DNA from: Herminiimonas sp.
GTDB taxonomy: Bacteria > Pseudomonadota > Gammaproteobacteria > Burkholderiales > Burkholderiaceae
Length of the DNA: 8,340 nucleotides
Reading direction: 5' to 3'
Assembly: GCA_014377155.1 (NCBI GenBank)
Contig: JACMQD010000221.1
Span: forward strand, 1-8,340
This document shows, piece by piece, positions 5,331 through 8,340 of the stretch. A program made the position numbers and the translations under genes. The notes under the pieces were generated by a model. The model was given only the letters and a program-made list of their open reading frames with translations. It did not search any database and was not told where the DNA came from. Within the stretch, counting starts at the first letter, position 1; every line of letters starts with the position of its first letter.

Positions 5331-6326
5331 ATGTTCAGGACAATCCTTCGGATGCCGCGATTTCTGATGATTTGCGCCTGCTGGCTATCGATGACAAGTG
5401 CCCACGCCGCGCCGGAATGTATTGTTCCGGCCAAGCCGGGCGGCGGTATGGATCTGACGTGCAAGCTGACGCAAAAAGGCTTGACAACCGGCGCCAAGCC
5501 TTCGGACACCAGTGCGCCGATGCGCATCAGTTACCTGCCGGGCGGCATCGGCGCCGTGGCCTGGAGCTCGGTGATTTCGCAACGACGGGCCGAAGCCGAT
5601 ACGCTGGTGGTGTTTTCGAGCGGATCGCTGCTCAATCTCGCACAGGGAAAATTCGGCAAGGCGACGCCGGCCGATGTGCGCTGGGTAGCGGGTGTCGGTA
5701 CCGATTACGGCATGGTCGCCGTGCGCAGCGACTCGCCCTACAAGACCTTGCGCGACCTAGTGAATGCGTTTAAAAAAGACCCGGCCAAGGTCACCATCGG
5801 CACCGCCGGCACCATCGGCAGCCAGGACTGGATCAAAGTCGCGTTGCTGGCAAAGCAGGGCGGCGCCGATCCGAAAAGTTTGCGATTCGTGGCGTTCGAA
5901 GGCGGCGGTGAATCGTTTACCGCGCTGCTGGCAGGTCATGTGCAAGCCGTATCGGGCGACGCGTCGGAAGCATCGATGGTGGCCGGCGCTGGCAACCCGA
6001 ACGGCCCGATCCGGGTCCTGGCGGTGCTCTCGGATGCACGCCTAAGTGGGACACTGGCGAATGTCCCGACCGCTCGAGAACAGGGCTTCGATGTCAGCTG
6101 GCCGATCATTCGCGGTGTCTACATGGGGCCGCAGGTTAAGGACGCCGATTACCGTAAATGGGTAGCGGCATTCGATCGCATGATGGCGACACCAGCCTTC
6201 GACCAAATGCGCATAGCGCACGGCCTTTATCCGTTCTCGATGACCGGTGAAGCCCTGACAGACTTTATCAACAAGACCGTCGACAACTACGGCAAGCAGG
6301 CAAAAGAACTCGGCCTGGTTAGATAA
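5331..6326 (+). CDS. Bug-family (TctC-like) periplasmic binding protein
   Basis: This is a 331-residue exported solute-binding protein of the tripartite tricarboxylate receptor family, close to the family's usual length (about 320-330). The signal peptide has RxxxR at its N-terminus, hydrophobic core 11-21 and cleavage near SAHA-A (26). The mature N-terminus ECIVPAKPGGGMDLTC contains the PGGG ligand loop (36-39), and Cys30/Cys44 could form a disulphide. Other Bug features are GTAGTIGSQDW (158-167), FEGGGE (189-194) and VPTAREQGFDVSW (246-257). The start at 5331 is chosen because GGGAGGA (5321-5327) sits just before it and a signal peptide begins there; the frame from 5283 would add 16 charged residues. 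Family ligands are usually carboxylates. No TctA/TctB genes are nearby, so it may present ligand to the divergently encoded kinase, as BctC does to BctE in Bordetella, or work with the ABC genes downstream. Confidence 0.9.
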   Translation: MFRTILRMPRFLMICACWLSMTSAHAAPECIVPAKPGGGMDLTCKLTQKGLTTGAKPSDTSAPMRISYLPGGIGAVAWSSVISQRRAEADTLVVFSSGSLLNLAQGKFGKATPADVRWVAGVGTDYGMVAVRSDSPYKTLRDLVNAFKKDPAKVTIGTAGTIGSQDWIKVALLAKQGGADPKSLRFVAFEGGGESFTALLAGHVQAVSGDASEASMVAGAGNPNGPIRVLAVLSDARLSGTLANVPTAREQGFDVSWPIIRGVYMGPQVKDADYRKWVAAFDRMMATPAFDQMRIAHGLYPFSMTGEALTDFINKTVDNYGKQAKELGLVR

Positions 6327-6333
6327 CCAGGCC
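6312..6333 (+). repeat. Hairpin across the Bug gene stop codon
   Basis: GGCCTGGTT (6312-6320) pairs perfectly with AACCAGGCC (6325-6333) around a 4-nt loop; the TAA stop (6324-6326) lies inside. No T run follows, so it is not a standard terminator. In a shared transcript it could protect the upstream message from 3' exonucleases or alter the ratio of the two binding proteins. The next ribosome binding site (6354-6357) is outside it. Confidence 0.6.
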
Positions 6334-6362
6334 CCAAATACAATCAACAACACGGAGTAGAC

Positions 6363-7466
6363 ATGATGTTCTCGAAAAATGGTTTAACCCTCGCCGTCGC
6401 CACACTGTGCGCGGCCATTTCGCTCAATGCCGCGGCCCAGGTACCGGCAGGCTATCCGGCTGACTACGCCGCCATCGTCGAAGGCGCGAAAAAAGAAGGC
6501 AAGCTGATCATCTATGCCGCTACCGACACCAAGGCCGCCGAGCCGCTGATCAAGGATTTCAATGCGTTGTATCCGGGCGTCAAGGTCGAGTACAACGACA
6601 TGAATTCGACCGAGATCTACAACCGCTACATTTCCGAGGTAGCCGCAGGCGGCGCCACTGGCGACGTCATGTGGTCATCGGCGATGGACCTGCAAATCAA
6701 GCTGATCGCCGACGGCTACGGCTTGCAGTACAAGTCGCCGGAATTGGCGGGGCTGCCGGTATGGGCGTCGATGAACAACACCGGCTATGGCACGACATTC
6801 GAGCCAGCCGTGTTCGTCTACAACAAGAAGCTGGTCGCCGCCGACGAAGTGCCGGCCACCCATGCGGATTTTGCCCGCATCATCACCGCCAAGCTCGACA
6901 AGTTCAAGGACAAGATCACGACCTACGACATCGAAAAATCTGGCGTGGGGTTCATGTTCATCACTCAGGACGCGCGCGTCAATGACAAGTTCTGGGATGT
7001 TGCCAAGGCAATGGGCGCGGCGCACGTGCGCGTGCAGTCCTCGACCGGCACCATGCTGGAAAGGATTTCTTCGGGCGAAAACCTGATGGGATACAACATC
7101 CTCGGCTCCTATGCACTGGTGCGGGCCAAGAAAGACCCGAACATCGGTGTCGTGATTCCGAAGGATTACACGCTGGTCCTGTCGCGCGTGCAGTTCATCA
7201 GCAAAACCTCCAAGAATCCGAATGCGGCCAAGCTGTGGGTCGACTATATCCTGTCCAAACGCGGCCAGACCGTCATCGCCAACGATTCGAAGCTGTATGC
7301 GATCCGCGCCGACGTGGTCGGCGAAACCACCTCCTCGGATCTGACCAAGGAAATCGGTGCCGGACTCAAACCCCTGCAAGTCAATGTCAGCATGCTGCAG
7401 TACATGGACCAGACCAAGCGCCTGGCATTTCTGAAGCAATGGAAAGAAGCGGCAGGCAAAAAATAA
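6363..7466 (+). CDS. ABC transporter substrate-binding protein, Fe(III)/organophosphate class
   Basis: This is a 367-residue periplasmic protein. The signal peptide (Lys5, hydrophobic core 8-21) is cleaved after AAA (25). The fold is that of the FbpA/AfuA-type class: KKEGKLIIYAATD as first strand (43-55), FNALYPGVKVEY (67-77), SSTEI-like NSTEIYNR (81-88), FVYNKKLV (151-158), the late SKTSKNPNAAKLWVDYILSKRGQ (280-302). Proteins of this class bind ferric iron, hexose phosphates (AfuA), phosphoglycerate or phosphonates. The paired tyrosines that hold iron in FbpA are not evident; the matching region reads GYNILGSYALVRA (243-255). An organic ligand is therefore more likely than iron. GGAG (6354-6357) precedes ATG 6363; a second ATG at 6366 is equally well spaced. 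It is followed by a permease gene. Confidence 0.88.
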   Translation: MMFSKNGLTLAVATLCAAISLNAAAQVPAGYPADYAAIVEGAKKEGKLIIYAATDTKAAEPLIKDFNALYPGVKVEYNDMNSTEIYNRYISEVAAGGATGDVMWSSAMDLQIKLIADGYGLQYKSPELAGLPVWASMNNTGYGTTFEPAVFVYNKKLVAADEVPATHADFARIITAKLDKFKDKITTYDIEKSGVGFMFITQDARVNDKFWDVAKAMGAAHVRVQSSTGTMLERISSGENLMGYNILGSYALVRAKKDPNIGVVIPKDYTLVLSRVQFISKTSKNPNAAKLWVDYILSKRGQTVIANDSKLYAIRADVVGETTSSDLTKEIGAGLKPLQVNVSMLQYMDQTKRLAFLKQWKEAAGKK

Positions 7467-7502
7467 CCGCCGTCGCCATGCGCGGTCAAGCGTGACGCAG
7501 GT

Positions 7503-7519
7503 GCAGCTAGCGCAGCTGC
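7503..7519 (+). repeat. Short GC-rich hairpin after the binding-protein gene
   Basis: GCAGCT (7503-7508) pairs with AGCTGC (7514-7519) around a 5-nt loop. It is the first of three hairpins between the binding-protein and permease genes, with no T run after it. Confidence 0.35.
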
Positions 7520-7557
7520 GGCGCACAGCCACTTCGCATCCTTCCTGACTGCCCGCT

Positions 7558-7580
7558 TGCGGCGGCGTTGCGCCGCTGCA
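7558..7580 (+). repeat. GC-rich hairpin, second of three
   Basis: Bases 7558-7567 pair with 7571-7580 (10 bp, one G-T wobble) around a TTG loop. It is very GC-rich and followed by no T run. It lies 12 bases before the long 16-bp stem. Confidence 0.5.
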
Positions 7581-7592
7581 TTGCGCCGTAAT

Positions 7593-7632
7593 GCGACGGC
7601 ATCGGTTCAATACATCGAACCGATGCCGTCGC
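7593..7632 (+). repeat. Perfect 16-bp stem-loop before the permease gene
   Basis: GCGACGGCATCGGTTC (7593-7608) and its exact complement (7617-7632) flank an 8-nt loop. TTCTCCCTT follows, which is too broken to be a normal T run. The stem is strong enough to cause partial termination or to shield the upstream message from degradation. This would make the binding protein more abundant than the permease, a common need of ABC operons. A full terminator that splits the operon cannot be excluded. Confidence 0.75.
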
Positions 7633-7670
7633 TTCTCCCTTGGCCGGGATGACTCCCTGGACCCACAATC

Positions 7671-8340
7671 ATGACAACAATGACTTCCCGCCTGAACTGG
7701 CCGCGTGGCGTCGTGGTGACGCTGACCGCGATCGCCATCTTCCTGCCACTCACGCTGATCTTTTACCAGAGCTTCCTGTCGGCGCCGTTTTTCATGCCGA
7801 ACAAGGTGTTCAGCCTGGATTCCTACCGGTTCATTTTCGACGATTCGGATTTCCACGCAGCGTTCATCAACGGTTTCATTCTCGCCTCCGGTCTGGCGCT
7901 GATCGCGGTGCCGCTGGGCGCCATGCTGGCCTTCCTGATGGTACGCACCGACTTGCCGGGCCGCTCGTGGATCGCGCCGTTGCTGCTGGTGCCGATTTTC
8001 GTGTCGCCGATGGTGATGGGGTTCGGCTACGTAGTGTCGATGGGTCCGGTCGGATTCTATACCGCGTGGGTGCAGCAGCTGACTGGCGTGCAACCGTGGA
8101 ATGTCTATTCCTTCGCCAGCATCGTGATCATCGCCGGACTGACGCACGTACCGCATGTCTACCTGTATTCCGCGTCCGCGCTCAAGAGCCTCGGCTCGGA
8201 CGTCGAAGAAGCCGCGCGGGTAGCCGGTGCCTCGCCGCTGCAGGTAGCGCTCAACGTGTCGCTGCCGATGATCATGCCGGCCCTGGCGTACGCCGGCGTG
8301 CTGGTGTTTTTTCTCGGCTTCGAGGTATTCGGACTGGTGC
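7671..8340 (+). CDS. ABC transporter permease (3' end beyond the window)
   Basis: 223 codons are visible and the frame is open at the right edge. The protein is an inner-membrane permease of the Fe(III)/2-aminoethylphosphonate/spermidine-putrescine (MetI-like) type. Hydrophobic segments are at about 14-34, 66-90, 101-123, 147-168 and 200-221. The cytoplasmic EAA loop reads EEAARVAGASPLQVALNVSLP (179-199), with the conserved Gly186 and the final L-P that contacts the ATPase. In this transporter class many permeases are two-domain fusions of about 550 residues, so roughly half may be missing. The ATG at 7671 is assigned from the frame, followed by a second in-frame ATG at 7680; no strong ribosome binding site precedes either. 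It is in an operon with the upstream binding protein, with 204 bases of hairpin-rich spacer. Confidence 0.9.
   Translation, partial: MTTMTSRLNWPRGVVVTLTAIAIFLPLTLIFYQSFLSAPFFMPNKVFSLDSYRFIFDDSDFHAAFINGFILASGLALIAVPLGAMLAFLMVRTDLPGRSWIAPLLLVPIFVSPMVMGFGYVVSMGPVGFYTAWVQQLTGVQPWNVYSFASIVIIAGLTHVPHVYLYSASALKSLGSDVEEAARVAGASPLQVALNVSLPMIMPALAYAGVLVFFLGFEVFGLV

Noticed and set aside
6675..8156. 493-codon leftward frame, the longest in the window
   Set aside because: It spans the binding-protein gene, the hairpin-rich spacer and the permease gene on the opposite strand. The product is Arg/His/Gln-rich with no recognisable domain, a typical shadow in GC-rich DNA.

Overview
The window looks like a stretch of chromosome from a beta-proteobacterium, most likely Burkholderiales/Oxalobacteraceae (Herbaspirillum, Collimonas or Janthinobacterium-like). 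This is inferred from the moderately GC-rich coding regions, a TctD/TctE-type two-component pair beside a Bug-family (TctC-like) periplasmic binding protein, and an E. coli-type LexA operator. No rRNA, tRNA, insertion sequence or CRISPR array was seen.

Left part (1-1100). A very good LexA operator (98-117) overlaps the -10 of a plausible promoter. About 230 bases of sequence without a convincing gene follow. They contain a strong 45-nt hairpin (243-287) and a terminator-like hairpin with a short T run (322-350). Together these suggest a short SOS-controlled transcript, possibly a small RNA. A small helix-turn-helix regulator (349-675, minus strand) ends where that terminator lies. A 400-base AT-rich gap (691-1097) with several short repeats but no gene follows.

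Middle part (1098-2852). Three envelope proteins lie here. The first is a 109-residue exported Ala/Lys-rich protein with a textbook terminator behind it. The second is a 76-residue exported protein with two cysteines. The third, convergent to it, is a 336-residue CAP-domain lipoprotein with a Gly-rich linker.

Right part (2991-8340). This is a coherent sensing and uptake locus. A TctE-like sensor kinase and a TctD-like response regulator, overlapping by 4 nt (GTGA), are transcribed leftward. Divergently and rightward come a Bug-family periplasmic binding protein, a second binding protein of the Fe(III)/organophosphate (FbpA/AfuA-like) ABC class, and the start of an ABC permease that runs off the right edge. 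The TctA/TctB membrane proteins that normally work with a TctC/Bug protein are not in the window. The simplest reading is that the Bug protein acts as a periplasmic sensor for the kinase, or as an extra scavenger, and that the ABC transporter does the transport. Direct repeats of TGAAAGC with an 11-bp period just upstream of the regulator gene are candidate regulator-binding sites. Stable hairpins without T runs sit between the Bug, binding-protein and permease genes and may set their relative expression.
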